Source: Pseudomonadota bacterium | GTDB taxonomy: Bacteria; Desulfobacterota; Desulfobulbia; Desulfobulbales; Desulfocapsaceae | Direction of reading: 5' to 3' | NCBI GenBank assembly: GCA_018820855.1 | Contig: JAHJNL010000103.1 | Coordinates: 1 to 49,113, forward strand | Length of the DNA stretch: 49,113 nt | Shown: positions 1 to 9,491 of the stretch, piece after piece | How the letters are laid out: every line of letters starts with the position of its first letter | Position numbering within the stretch: the first letter of the stretch is position 1 | Program-made: the position numbers and the translations under genes | The notes under the pieces: model-generated | The model's input: only the letters and a program-made list of their open reading frames with translations | Databases searched by the model: none | What the model was told of the DNA's origin: nothing

Positions 1-2
1 TC

Positions 3-2489
3 TTACCTGGGTTTGCAGCGGGCGGTTGCCTGGGCAATTAAGGGATCGTCCGGCCAATAGTGTTTGGGGTAACGACCGGCCAGTTCTTTTTTTACTTGCG
101 GGTAGGTGTTGCACCAGAAGGAGGCGAGATCGGCGGTGACCTGAACAGGTCGTCTGGCAGGAGAGAGGAGGTGGAGAAGGACGGGAATACGGCCGTTACA
201 GATCTCCGGTGTCTGGGTCTGGCCAAAGAGCTCTTGGAGCCGGACTGCAAGAACAGGAGGATGGCCCGGACTGTACTCAAGCTTGACGTGGGATCCGGAG
301 GCCACAGTGAAGTGTTCCGGAGTCAGTCGGTCCAGTTCCTTTTGCCTGTCCCAGGAGAGAAGGGAGAGGAGAATGGAGTGGAGGTCGAGTTGGTCCAGCT
401 GATTGAGGCGGCGCATTTTCAGGCAGTAGGGGGCGAGCCACTGCAGATCACGCAGCAGTCCGGTATCGCTTAGATCCGGCCAGTTGCCAATCTTCCAGAA
501 GGACAGGGATTCGACACGCGCCTGCAGGATTCTGGCCTTTTTGGACCAAGGCAGGCAACTGGCACCTGTTTTTTGTATTCCCTGCAGGAAGAGGTGAAGC
601 AGTTGGTCGTAGTCAATATCGGTGAGTGGGCTGCTTTCAACAACGGCCTTGCCAAGGTAACTGTTTTGACGGAGGATGATGTGGGAGTCGGTGTCATCCC
701 ATTGCATCTCCTTTTTGCTGGAAAGAAGGTGAGGGTGAAAGGTCTGCAGTTCATCAAGACTGAGAGGAGCGGCCAGATAGACCTTGCCCTCTCCTTGGCC
801 GGCATCAAGATGCGGGAAGATGAGAATCCTGTTGCCTGCCAGGAGGTCTCCAGGCGGCAGGATGGCGCCCCGCCCGCCTGCCATAAGATAACGATCTCTG
901 CTTTTTTCGCGAAGAATTCCAATACGATCAGGGAAGGCGGAGGCCAGCAGTTGTCCGCATTCGTCGGGTCTGATCTTTTCACTGGCAGGGCAACCGAGGA
1001 TTTTTTGCCACTGGGCTGCCTGCCGGGTGATCCGGCGACAGAGGCCCAGATCAAAATTGCCTGCGGAGGCTTTGTTGTCCCGGCTTGTGACAAACCGTAC
1101 CCGTTCGCCAATATCTGTGAAACTGCCTTTTCCTCTGCAGATATCCCGTTCCGAGAGCAAGGCGGCAAGTAGGCAGCCGGTACCCCCAAGTCCCTGTTCT
1201 TTTGCATGCAGAAGCATGTGGCCAAGACGGGGGTGCAGAGGCAGTCTGGCGAGATTGCGACCAGTGTCGGTAATACGTCCCTTTCCGTCCAGCGCAGACA
1301 GGGATTGCAGCAGATTTTTGGCCCTCTGCCAGGCACCATCCGGAGGCAGGGTCAGCCACTGTAACTCATGCGGATCGATTACTCCCCAGAGGGCCAGATC
1401 CAAGACCAGGGCAGAGAGATCGGAGAGGGAGATTTCCGGTGGGGAGAAATCCTGTAAGGAGTGTTCAATATTCTTGTTCCACAGACGATAGCAGATCCCT
1501 GGGCCAAGGCGTCCGGCACGTCCCCGGCGCTGTTCGGCAGAAGCCTTGGATATACGTACTGTTTCCAAACGGTCAAGGCCTGTTGCCGGATCAAACCGGG
1601 GGCGTTTAGCAAAACCGCTGTCCACAACAACGGTGATCCCTTCAATGGTGAGTGAGGTCTCGGCAATGGGGGTGGACAGGATGATACGTCGTAACCCGTC
1701 TGGCGAAGGAGTGATGGCCAGGTCCTGGTCTTGTGCGCTGAGGTTGCCGTAAAGGGGCAGGATAGAACAGCTGGTGCCAGCCTCGGTAAGGAGTTTCTGG
1801 CACGTTTTGATTTCACCGGCTCCAGGGAGAAAGGCAAGGATATCCCCACTGTCCTGCTGCAGGGCGTAGAGGATTGCGCGAACCGTTAGTCTGGCAATGG
1901 AGAAAAAATCGGCAATAGGGTGTACGTAGCAAACCTCTACGGGAAAAGTCCTGCCGTGGGCCTCGATGACCTGGCAGTTATCCATCATTGTGCTCAGCTC
2001 CCTGCAGTCAAGGGTGGCTGACATGACCAGGATTCTTAGGTCCGGGCGCAGGATACAGAGATCGAGGCAGAGGGCAAGACCAAGATCTGCCTGGAGATTA
2101 CGTTCGTGGAACTCATCAAAGATGACCAGGCCGACTCCCTGCAGCTCGGGATCTCTTTGCAGTCTGCGGGTCAGGATTCCTTCGGTGACCACCTCTATTC
2201 TGGTTGCTGCAGAGACCTTGCTGTCCAACCTGGTGCGGTAACCGACCACCTGACCAACGTTTTCACCCTGAAGGAAACTCATTCTTCGAGCTGCGGCCCT
2301 GGCGGCCAGTCGTCTTGGCTCCAGCAGAAGAATGGTCTTGTTTGCCAGCCAGGATTCCTGGAGAAGGGCAGGAGGAACAGCAGTGGTTTTTCCGGATCCC
2401 GGAGGGGCACTGAGAAGGACATGCCCTTTGCCCAGAGATTTGCGCAGCACTGGGAGGACAGTAAGGACAGGAAGATCCGTGTTGATCAT
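3..2489 (-). CDS. hrpB: ATP-dependent RNA helicase HrpB
   Basis: DEAH-box (DExH) helicase of the HrpB family, a cytoplasmic NTP-driven RNA helicase whose physiological substrate is poorly known. The 828 residues match the usual length. Walker A (GSGKT, residues 31-35) is followed by the DEFH box (about 125-128), an SAT motif near 158 and the QRRGRAGR motif VI near 320. The helicase core is followed by the long C-terminal region typical of HrpB. The stop codon lies three bases inside the window edge, so the gene appears complete. Its ATG overlaps the stop of the upstream folA by 4 bases (ATGA), so the two are probably translationally coupled. Identification is firm; the cellular role is not. 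Confidence 0.95.
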   Translation of the reverse strand: MINTDLPVLTVLPVLRKSLGKGHVLLSAPPGSGKTTAVPPALLQESWLANKTILLLEPRRLAARAAARRMSFLQGENVGQVVGYRTRLDSKVSAATRIEVVTEGILTRRLQRDPELQGVGLVIFDEFHERNLQADLGLALCLDLCILRPDLRILVMSATLDCRELSTMMDNCQVIEAHGRTFPVEVCYVHPIADFFSIARLTVRAILYALQQDSGDILAFLPGAGEIKTCQKLLTEAGTSCSILPLYGNLSAQDQDLAITPSPDGLRRIILSTPIAETSLTIEGITVVVDSGFAKRPRFDPATGLDRLETVRISKASAEQRRGRAGRLGPGICYRLWNKNIEHSLQDFSPPEISLSDLSALVLDLALWGVIDPHELQWLTLPPDGAWQRAKNLLQSLSALDGKGRITDTGRNLARLPLHPRLGHMLLHAKEQGLGGTGCLLAALLSERDICRGKGSFTDIGERVRFVTSRDNKASAGNFDLGLCRRITRQAAQWQKILGCPASEKIRPDECGQLLASAFPDRIGILREKSRDRYLMAGGRGAILPPGDLLAGNRILIFPHLDAGQGEGKVYLAAPLSLDELQTFHPHLLSSKKEMQWDDTDSHIILRQNSYLGKAVVESSPLTDIDYDQLLHLFLQGIQKTGASCLPWSKKARILQARVESLSFWKIGNWPDLSDTGLLRDLQWLAPYCLKMRRLNQLDQLDLHSILLSLLSWDRQKELDRLTPEHFTVASGSHVKLEYSPGHPPVLAVRLQELFGQTQTPEICNGRIPVLLHLLSPARRPVQVTADLASFWCNTYPQVKKELAGRYPKHYWPDDPLIAQATARCKPR

Positions 2490-2968
2490 CCTCTGTCCTT
2501 ACGCTTATAAATAAAAAGCGTGTAAGGATGTGCCCGACCGATTCGTTTCTCCGCAACCTGATGGAAGAGTGTTTCGGGGATAGCTGGAAAAAAGGTATCG
2601 CCTTCATAGTCCTCATCCAGTACAGAGAGAAGAATCGTGTCAGCTGCAGTCATTGAGTCCTGGTAGATGGCTCTGCCTCCAATGACAAAGACCTTTTCCT
2701 GTCCCTGGCAGCACTGTATGGCCTCTGTGAAATTCCCGGCTGTTGTGCATCCGGGGAAGTGCAGGTCTGTGTCTCTGGTAAGTACCACATTGAAACGTCC
2801 CGGTAAGGCCTTCCCCATTGATTCAAATGTCTTCCTGCCCATGATCACGGCATGTCCCATGGTGGTTGTTTTGAAATGATGCATTTCCTCAGGAATATGC
2901 CAGGGTATGGCGTTATTGCGACCGATGACTCTGTTGCGACCCATAGCGGCTATGAGAATGATTTCCAT
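2486..2968 (-). CDS. folA: Dihydrofolate reductase
   Basis: Reduces dihydrofolate to tetrahydrofolate with NADPH, supplying one-carbon carriers for thymidylate, purine and methionine synthesis in the cytoplasm. The 160-residue protein is of standard DHFR length and starts with the family pattern IAAMGRNRVIG, followed by a PWHIPEE substrate-site segment (carboxylate Glu) and the GRKTFESMGK NADPH-binding segment, then the FVIGG turn. A GGAG element precedes the ATG at a reasonable distance. It is the first gene of a two-gene minus-strand unit with hrpB, which it overlaps by 4 bases. Confidence 0.96.
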   Translation of the reverse strand: MEIILIAAMGRNRVIGRNNAIPWHIPEEMHHFKTTTMGHAVIMGRKTFESMGKALPGRFNVVLTRDTDLHFPGCTTAGNFTEAIQCCQGQEKVFVIGGRAIYQDSMTAADTILLSVLDEDYEGDTFFPAIPETLFHQVAEKRIGRAHPYTLFIYKRKDRG

Positions 2969-3164
2969 TGTGAAACTCCGGCAGCTGCTTCCGCGAAAAA
3001 TGTAAAAAAATAGGGAGAATCGTTGTTTTTTCTGTATTTTTTCTACCCTTATGTACTACACTTTGCCATTATACCTGTTTTGCGTCATTTTTGTCTGGGA
3101 AAAGGTTCGTCTGCTTCCTGTTTCGTAAGAGAAGGAAAAAGATTAAGATATCTGGAGGTTGTGA

Positions 3165-4784
3165 ATGAAGATAGATTGTCCCCATTGCGGAGTGCATGGT
3201 TCGATAGATGATTCTCTGGCCGGGAAAAAGCTGCGATGTCCGAAATGCAGCAAGGTTTTCCTGATTGCTGAGGAGCTTTTTCCCGAATCGGATGATGCTG
3301 GATTGATGCGTCAGGAAATACTCCATGATGATGAACCACAGGGCTCTGTAACCGGGGAGGAGAAGGATTCGGCTGAGTTGCAGGAGGTTGCTGAAAAAGA
3401 TGAAGGTGGAGACGCGGAAGAGGATACTGCTGTTGCAGAGACTGCAGCCGATGATGATTTAAATCAACAGGTCTGCTCGGATTGCGGGCAGTCTTTTGCT
3501 CCTGATTTTCTCGAGGAGGTCGACTCCAGGCTCTACTGTGCCCTCTGTAAGCCAGAATCTGAGGAAGAAGAGATTGAACCTCAGAAAGAAGAGGAAACAG
3601 TTGAGATCGCCGAAGAGGAGGACCTTGCTGAGGAAAATCCTGAACTTGAAACCTGTTCAGGCTGCGGGGAATCACTTCATCCTGAATTTTTGGAACGCGT
3701 TGGCTCTAAACACTATTGTGCCCTCTGTCTTCCTGAAGATGCGGGGAATGAAGAGAGTGACAGTGAATCCTGGGCAAGAGAGGCCGATATTGACCAAGAT
3801 GAAGAGGCAGCGGCAGCTGAAACAGATCTTGTTGATACCCTGCTGAGTGAGGAGGGTGAAATTGGTGGGGCTGAATATCTCAAGGAGGTCTGCTCGGTCT
3901 GCGGAGAGAGTTTTCATCCTGATTTTCTTCAGGAGGTTGATTCCAGGCTTTACTGCGGGGTCTGCCAACCTGAGGTGATAGAAGTACAGTCAGATGCTGA
4001 GGGTGAGGGGACAGGTACCGCTGCTGAGGTCATGGCGGCAGCTGAGACGGACGTGGAAGAGGAAGAGCAGCGTGATGTCCCTGATTTTACTATCGGTGAT
4101 GTTCTGAAAGAGGCGTGGCAGAAGACCAAAGGGGCAAAAGGCGCCACCTGGGCTGGTATGGCTGTCATGTATTTTGTTCTTTTCGGGCTTGTCTTTGGTG
4201 CGCCTTTCGCGTTGCAAGGGCTGGTCGTTGATTCCGATCCGACTGTGGCAATAGGTATAAACGCCGGATTGCAACTGGTCACTACCTGTCTCTCCGTTAT
4301 TTTTACCGCCGGTATCATGTTGATTGGAGTCAGACGGGCCGCTGAGCAGAGAGTGAGCTGGAAAATGGTTTTTGCCGGATTTTCAAAAGCCCTTTCCATA
4401 ACCATGGCCCTTATTCTGCAAAGTCTTCTTGTCCTTATCGGCTTTTGTCTCCTTATCCTTCCAGGTATTTATCTGTCTGTTGGCTATGCCTTGACCTTAC
4501 CTCTGATCCTGGAGAAAGGACTTGGCCCTTGGCAGGCCCTTGAGGCGTCGCGCAAGGCTATCCATAAAAAATGGTGGACGGTCTTCGGTTTATATCTGGT
4601 GATGGGCTTGATTTATCTTGTCTCCGCAATTCCTCTGGGTCTGGGACTGATCTGGACAGTACCCATGTTCTTTGTGGGTCTTGGTGTTCTTTACCGGCTC
4701 TTCTTTGGCTCTGCTCATCTAGTGGAAGAAGAGATCATCGAAGAGGAGTCTGCTGAGGCGGAGCAGGAAGCAGCATCTGAATAA
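3165..4784 (+). CDS. Membrane protein with MJ0042 zinc ribbon and three LIM-like zinc repeats
   Basis: Function unknown. Residues 1-40 form an MJ0042-type zinc ribbon (CPHC at 5-8, CPKC at 25-28). Then come three copies of a 28-residue CX2CX17CX2C module, at about 103-131, 163-191 and 241-270, nearly identical in sequence (pattern F-x-P-[DE]-F-L, then YC-x-[LV]-C-x-PE). They are joined by long Glu/Asp-rich linkers. The last 215 residues hold about five hydrophobic segments and resemble DUF975/BPSS1780-type membrane proteins (LPGIYLSVGYALTLPLILE). A GGAGG element sits just before the ATG. The cytoplasmic zinc array probably mediates protein contacts; that is inference. The repeats look like a recent internal duplication. 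Confidence 0.85.
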   Translation: MKIDCPHCGVHGSIDDSLAGKKLRCPKCSKVFLIAEELFPESDDAGLMRQEILHDDEPQGSVTGEEKDSAELQEVAEKDEGGDAEEDTAVAETAADDDLNQQVCSDCGQSFAPDFLEEVDSRLYCALCKPESEEEEIEPQKEEETVEIAEEEDLAEENPELETCSGCGESLHPEFLERVGSKHYCALCLPEDAGNEESDSESWAREADIDQDEEAAAAETDLVDTLLSEEGEIGGAEYLKEVCSVCGESFHPDFLQEVDSRLYCGVCQPEVIEVQSDAEGEGTGTAAEVMAAAETDVEEEEQRDVPDFTIGDVLKEAWQKTKGAKGATWAGMAVMYFVLFGLVFGAPFALQGLVVDSDPTVAIGINAGLQLVTTCLSVIFTAGIMLIGVRRAAEQRVSWKMVFAGFSKALSITMALILQSLLVLIGFCLLILPGIYLSVGYALTLPLILEKGLGPWQALEASRKAIHKKWWTVFGLYLVMGLIYLVSAIPLGLGLIWTVPMFFVGLGVLYRLFFGSAHLVEEEIIEEESAEAEQEAASE

Positions 4785-4824
4785 GGCCGGGAGGTATAGG
4801 CTGTTAGTCGGATTGTTTTGCATG

Positions 4825-4879
4825 TCGAATGTCGAAGAGAGAGTTTTGCAGCGTAGAAGAAAAAAACTTCGACGTTCGA
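4825..4879. repeat. Inverted repeat, 13-base arms, 29-base loop
   Basis: Arms TCGAATGTCGAAG (4825-4837) and CTTCGACGTTCGA (4867-4879) pair fully with one G-T wobble. They lie between the zinc-repeat protein and the EamA gene. A U-rich but interrupted stretch follows, so this may act as a weak terminator; it also resembles the TTCGA-rich intergenic repeats seen in many environmental genomes. Confidence 0.6.
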
Positions 4880-4949
4880 TATTTTCTGTTTGATATTCTT
4901 CAGTTTGATTTAAAGTTATTTTCCTTTGGAAGGAAAGAGGCATAACAAG

Positions 4950-5858
4950 GTGCGACGATTACGTTTTTCTACGGTCCACCTCCTCATGTTCCTCTGTGCC
5001 GTGCTGGTATCGGCTTCCTTTCCTGTAGGGGCGGCTATAAGTCATGATCTGGACCCATCAGTGCTGACTCTCGTTCGTTTTTTTTCAGCCAGTATCCTTT
5101 TTGCACCCATTATCTGGTATCGTCACGGTCTTGCTGTTTCCTTTCCTGCCCTGGCCCGGTACTCCCTGATCTCCGCTGCCCTGGTGATCTTTTTCTGGTG
5201 TATGTTTTTTTCCCTCCGTTACACCACAGCTCTTAATACCAGTGCCATCTTTACTCTGGTCCCCTCTCTCTCCGGGCTCTATGCCATGGTTCTGAACCGG
5301 GAACGATTGGGCAGGGCTCGCCTGATCGCGCTGTTTCTTGGATTGATAGGAGCCTTGTGGATTATTTTCAGAGGCGATATTAACCAGCTGACAAGCCTGG
5401 CTTGGAATCGGGGTGATCTGGTTTTTTTCATCGGTTGTCTGTTCATGGGCTTCTATACCCCCTTGATTCGTCTCCTTCATCGGGGTGAGCCTATGGCGCT
5501 TATGGCTTTCTGGATTATGGTTACCGGAACCTTATGGCTTCTGCTTCTGGCCGGTCCCAAGCTCGTCTATGTCTCCTGGACCGATGTCTCAACAAAGGTC
5601 TGGCTTGGAATTGGTTATCTTGCCGTCTTTTCCACCATCGTTTCTTTTTTCCTTACCCAATACGGTATCCTCTTTCTGGGCCCAACCAGGGTCATGGCGT
5701 ATTCCTATCTCTACCCGGCACTGGTTCTCATACTGGATCTGCTTTGCGGTGGACCTTTGCCGGAACTGAAGATTCTACCCGGTATTGTCATTGTTCTTTC
5801 AGCTATGATTGTTGTCCAGCAGATGGCCGGAGGCCTTTCGAAAGAAGATCCGCGGTGA
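4950..5858 (+). CDS. EamA-family (drug/metabolite superfamily) transporter
   Basis: Inner-membrane transporter of the DMT superfamily with two EamA repeats and about ten hydrophobic segments over roughly 300 residues. Substrate unknown; relatives export amino acids or metabolites. Family signs are the LTLVRFFSA segment after helix 1, the ALNTSAIFTLVPSLSGLYA segment and ERLG at the end of the first repeat, and FLGPTRVMAYSYLYP in the second. The GTG at 4950 is preferred because GGAAAGAGG ends 9 bases upstream; an in-frame TTG at 4926 lacks such a site. No partner gene is evident: the next gene has its own promoter. Confidence 0.88.
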   Translation: MRRLRFSTVHLLMFLCAVLVSASFPVGAAISHDLDPSVLTLVRFFSASILFAPIIWYRHGLAVSFPALARYSLISAALVIFFWCMFFSLRYTTALNTSAIFTLVPSLSGLYAMVLNRERLGRARLIALFLGLIGALWIIFRGDINQLTSLAWNRGDLVFFIGCLFMGFYTPLIRLLHRGEPMALMAFWIMVTGTLWLLLLAGPKLVYVSWTDVSTKVWLGIGYLAVFSTIVSFFLTQYGILFLGPTRVMAYSYLYPALVLILDLLCGGPLPELKILPGIVIVLSAMIVVQQMAGGLSKEDPR

Positions 5859-5894
5859 TGTTCAGCAGCAATGTCTCCGTCGTGCAGGATGTAA

Positions 5895-5924
5895 TTGGTT
5901 GAAGACACAGGGGAAATATATAAT
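5895..5924 (+). promoter_or_regulatory. Sigma70-type promoter for the chemoreceptor gene
   Basis: TTGGTT (5895-5900), an 18-base spacer and TATAAT (5919-5924), about 97 bases upstream of the chemoreceptor start. The -10 box is perfect and the -35 box is fair. Confidence 0.5.
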
Positions 5925-6020
5925 AATAATTTTTTCTTTCAATTTTCTCTTCTCAACACATATACTGAACAGATCTGATGAACTGAAACGCACATTGAAT
6001 GGGAAAATTTTGGAGGAACC

Positions 6021-8165
6021 ATGCTGAGCAGACTCTTACCGCAAACAGTAAAGGCCAGACTGATGACCCTGATCGGGCTCTCTTTCTGTCTGCTGATTGC
6101 GGCCATTGTTATATCCACGGCCATTGAACGAAAGAAGACCTTTCTGCAGGCCGAAGAACTGAAACTAATGGCCAAGTATAATGGGGTGGAAAAGGCCTTT
6201 GAAGACAAGGCCCAGGCAGCCACGGCCATGGCTCTGGTGGTTGCTGCCATGCCCGATGTGCAGAACGCCTTTGGCCTTCGCAATCGGCAACAGCTAAGCG
6301 ATTTGACCTTGCCCTTTTTTGAAAAGGAGAAGGAACGTCTTTCTCTGGCCCAGTTTCAGTTCCATCTCCCGCCCGCCACCTCTTTTCTCAGACTCCACAA
6401 ACCTGAAAAATTCGGTGATGATCTCTCCTCCATTCGTCATACCGTGGTCCAGGTAAATGCGAGTAAAGAGACGATTTCCGGTATTGAAAAGGGACGTGCC
6501 GGTCTCGGTATCAGGGGAGTGGTGCCGGTTTATCTGAAAGGGAACCACACAGGGTCAGTGGAGTTTGGTATTAAACTTGATGATAACTTACTCATGCCCT
6601 TGAAAGAGGTGATGGGGGTGGATATCTCTGTAGTGATCCCGGATGGCGATGGCTTCAAGTATCTGGCCAAAACCCATTCTCTTACTATTCCTGAAAAGAG
6701 TTTTCCTTGGCTGAGACAGGTGATGGCAGAGGAGAAAATACAATTCAAGCAGGTCCATAAGAACGGGAAGGATTTGATGACGGCCTTTGGCCCTTTGAAG
6801 GATTACAGTGGTGCAACTATCGGGGTGCTGGCCATTCCCACAGATATTACAGGTACCATGGCGGCTATCCGGGCTAATCTCTACAAAATGGTCGGGGCCG
6901 GGCTGGTCGTGCTCATCATTACTCTGGCAGCTCTTTATCTCTTGATGGATTTTCTCATTAACAAACCCATGAAGGAGTTGGTGGAGAAGTTTCAACAGGC
7001 AGGCCAAGGTGATCTGACGGCGACTATGGAGAGTAAAAACCTCCATTCTGCCAATTGTTCAGATATCATGCAATGCGGAAACTCAGAGTGTTCCAGCTAT
7101 GGCAAAAGCACCAAATGTTGGGAGCAGAGTGGTTCTCTGTCGACCAATGTGGAATGCCCCAAGATACTCAAGGGAGAGTACTCCAGTTGTCGTGAGTGTA
7201 AAATTTATAAGGCTTCTGTGCTTGATGAATTTGCCGAATTGAGCACCACGTTCAACTCTTTTTTAAGTAATGTCAGGCGGTTGATCGTAGACGTCCAGGG
7301 GAGTGTCGAGGAGATGTCCACCTCATCAACTCAACTTTCTACGTTGGCAGAAGGGATGCAGGCTGGTGCTGAATCGGCTGCCGAACGGACCAACGCGGTG
7401 GCTGCAGCAGCAGAAGAGATGAGCGTCAACATGAATTCAGTGGCTGCAGCCAGTGAAGAGGCATCTACCAACGTGAACATGGTGGCCACGGCCACCGAAG
7501 AGATGACGGCAACGATCTCTGAGATCTCTGCCAATACTGCTGAAGCGAGTACTATTGCAACCTCTGCCGTGGCTCAGGCAAAGAGTGCCACCGGAAAGGT
7601 CGATATTTTAGGTAAGGCTGCAAATGAGATCAGTAAGGTGACTGAGGTGATATCTGAAATCTCTGCACAGACCAATCTCCTGGCCCTGAATGCTACTATT
7701 GAGGCAGCTCGTGCGGGTGAAGCCGGTAAGGGCTTTGCCGTAGTCGCCAACGAGATTAAAGAGCTGGCCCGTCAGACATCTGACGCTACTCAGGAGATCA
7801 AGCAGCAGATTGAGGACATCCAAACCTCCACGGGTGAGACTGTTACCGAGATTCGGGAAATCACTGAGGTCATCAACAAGGTGAATGATATCGTGGCCAC
7901 AATTACCAAGGCAGTCGATGAGCAGGCAGCCACCACCGGTGAGATCGGAACCAATGTCATGCAGGCGGCTCAGGGGATTGTAGAGGTCAATGAAAATGTG
8001 GCCCAGACCTCAATGGTGGCTGTAGAGATCGCTGGAGATATCAGCCAGATCAGCTCTGTTACCGAGGAAATGAATAAAAGTTCTCAGCAGGTCAATAACA
8101 GCTCAGGGGATCTGTCCGGAATTGCGGTGAAGATTCAGAAGATGATGAGCCGATTCAAAGTGTAA
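6021..8165 (+). CDS. Methyl-accepting chemotaxis protein with Cys-rich insert
   Basis: Membrane chemoreceptor of 714 residues that would signal to CheA/CheW. An N-terminal membrane helix (about 14-36) and a second (about 286-312) flank a periplasmic sensor of roughly 250 residues, probably Cache-like. A short HAMP-like segment follows, then at about 344-398 an insert with seven cysteines. The insert resembles the CW...C..C modules seen in deltaproteobacterial receptors and kinases and could bind metal or sense redox (inference). The C-terminal half is a canonical signalling hairpin with its tip near 545-580 ([20 protein letters not shown]). A GGAGG site precedes the ATG, and a strong terminator follows. 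No che genes lie nearby. Confidence 0.93.
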   Translation: MLSRLLPQTVKARLMTLIGLSFCLLIAAIVISTAIERKKTFLQAEELKLMAKYNGVEKAFEDKAQAATAMALVVAAMPDVQNAFGLRNRQQLSDLTLPFFEKEKERLSLAQFQFHLPPATSFLRLHKPEKFGDDLSSIRHTVVQVNASKETISGIEKGRAGLGIRGVVPVYLKGNHTGSVEFGIKLDDNLLMPLKEVMGVDISVVIPDGDGFKYLAKTHSLTIPEKSFPWLRQVMAEEKIQFKQVHKNGKDLMTAFGPLKDYSGATIGVLAIPTDITGTMAAIRANLYKMVGAGLVVLIITLAALYLLMDFLINKPMKELVEKFQQAGQGDLTATMESKNLHSANCSDIMQCGNSECSSYGKSTKCWEQSGSLSTNVECPKILKGEYSSCRECKIYKASVLDEFAELSTTFNSFLSNVRRLIVDVQGSVEEMSTSSTQLSTLAEGMQAGAESAAERTNAVAAAAEEMSVNMNSVAAASEEASTNVNMVATATEEMTATISEISANTAEASTIATSAVAQAKSATGKVDILGKAANEISKVTEVISEISAQTNLLALNATIEAARAGEAGKGFAVVANEIKELARQTSDATQEIKQQIEDIQTSTGETVTEIREITEVINKVNDIVATITKAVDEQAATTGEIGTNVMQAAQGIVEVNENVAQTSMVAVEIAGDISQISSVTEEMNKSSQQVNNSSGDLSGIAVKIQKMMSRFKV

Positions 8166-8540
8166 GTTATCAGATGACACCATGTTGTTTTTCTTGTCTG
8201 CCCTGTTGCCCTGTTTTGGGAAACAGGGCAGTTTTTTTGTATTTCAGGAATGTTGTTAAAAGGAGCTGCAGGGCCTGGGAGAAGTTGTTTTCCTGACATG
8301 TTCATCCCGGAACTGTTCAGTCTTGTCCAGAGAACAAATAGAGTATGATCTTTCCGGAATAGATTGCTTTTTTGCTATACTGAACCTATCTATATACAAT
8401 ATGGATCTGCTACTGAGTCAGGTTGTGAGAACAAGACAGGTGTTTTGCCCGCACTGCTGACCTGGCTTGGCTTCAGGAGCAGGAGCTTGGCAGCCATGGT
8501 AAAAGAATGATCAGGGATGTGACCTCCTGACGCTCTCACT
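8166..8540. other. Gene-free stretch with terminator and possible long leader
   Basis: After the terminator at 8208-8238 no coding sequence is visible. An extended -10 element (TG at 8373, TATACT at 8376-8381) is the only promoter-like signal, with no good -35. If used, it would give the PP-loop gene a leader of about 150 bases. Several G/C-rich complementary segments lie in that leader, but I recognise no known riboswitch. Confidence 0.4.
8208..8238 (+). terminator. Rho-independent terminator of the chemoreceptor gene
   Basis: Perfect 9-bp stem GCCCTGTTT / AAACAGGGC with a TGGG loop, followed by AG and seven T, 43 bases after the stop codon. Confidence 0.92.
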
Positions 8541-9374
8541 ATGGCTGCTGAACTTACAAATATCAGCAAACAGCACCCGGGAAAACTCATTATGGAAAAA
8601 CAAGATCTGGCGATTCTCTACTCCGGTGGCCCTAACTCGCTGGCTCTCTATGCATTGGCCATGGCAGGCCATCACCCCGAAATCTCCCGTCCCCATACCA
8701 TTCACCTCCTGCATATGCTCAATGGTATGGGAAGGTTTCATTCCTTTCCCCAGGCTCGTTATCAGCTCGTTCAGGGGCTTCTTGAAAGACAGTTACCCCG
8801 GCCTGATGATGCCCCGGAAACAAATTGTCTGGAACTGGATATGGGACGTCTGTTTCAGGGGTTGTGGCTGAACAGGTATGAAGAGCTAATGCCCCGGTTC
8901 GGTGGCAAAAATCTTGTCTGCGTGGCCTGTAACCTCGGAATGTATGCCAAAGGTGTACTCTACTGCATCAATCACCATGTCCCCCAGTTGCTGGCCGGTC
9001 ATGCCTCCAGTTCAACCTGTTGTCCGAAACAGGCCGACGTCTTTATGGAGCGCATTGCCGCCTTTTCCACGTTATTCGGAATTACCACTAAGTTTCCTCT
9101 TTATGGCGCGACCGAGGATGGGCATACTGTGCGCCATCTTTTGGAAGAATTCGGATTGCCCTCCACAGGCGGCGGAGAGCGTAACTGTCTCTTGGGCCAG
9201 ACCCTGACCTCGGCAGGAGAGAAGGAGGTCGGTGACTATCTGGATACGATGATTCCTCTGGTTGTTGATTACATGGAGCATACGTTGGCGGGCAGGATTC
9301 AGGATGCTGCAGCCTGTTTTTCTCCCGGCACTTGTGAGATTCTACCGCCAAAAGAGATGGCGGACCGGAAGTGA
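8541..9374 (+). CDS. PP-loop ATP-pyrophosphatase-like protein, Cys-rich
   Basis: Probable adenylating enzyme of the PP-loop (N-type ATP pyrophosphatase) superfamily, which includes tRNA thiolases, QueC and ExsB-like proteins; the specific substrate is unknown. The P-loop is SGGPNS (about 28-33) where the family usually has SGGxDS, so Asp is replaced by Asn. Cysteines are clustered: CVAC near 127-130, a CC pair near 161 (SSTCCPKQAD) and GGGERNC further on, suggesting a metal site or thiol chemistry. The start is uncertain: an ATG at 8592 (MEKQDLAILYSGG) is as plausible and fits the domain edge better; neither has a strong ribosome site. It precedes the SelD-associated flavoprotein by 117 bases, so a link to sulfur or selenium transfer is possible. 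Confidence 0.75.
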   Translation: MAAELTNISKQHPGKLIMEKQDLAILYSGGPNSLALYALAMAGHHPEISRPHTIHLLHMLNGMGRFHSFPQARYQLVQGLLERQLPRPDDAPETNCLELDMGRLFQGLWLNRYEELMPRFGGKNLVCVACNLGMYAKGVLYCINHHVPQLLAGHASSSTCCPKQADVFMERIAAFSTLFGITTKFPLYGATEDGHTVRHLLEEFGLPSTGGGERNCLLGQTLTSAGEKEVGDYLDTMIPLVVDYMEHTLAGRIQDAAACFSPGTCEILPPKEMADRK

Positions 9375-9491
9375 GAAAGAGAACAACGAAAGATTGGCTA
9401 GTGCATGTCGAGTTGTGACGGTTTTTTTTCCGCTGCCTTTCGCTATGCGATTTTTTTTTAACATGACAATGATTTTGTAAAGAGAGCTGCT

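Noticed and set aside
470-1339. 289-residue minus-strand ORF inside hrpB
   Set aside because: Frame shadow of hrpB on the same strand; no family features.
3085-3675. 196-residue minus-strand ORF opposite the zinc-repeat protein
   Set aside because: Pro/Gln-rich translation arising as antisense of Glu-rich linkers.
8376-8540. Riboswitch in the leader of the PP-loop gene
   Set aside because: Complementary segments exist, but no known aptamer core could be recognised by eye; a covariance-model search would be decisive.
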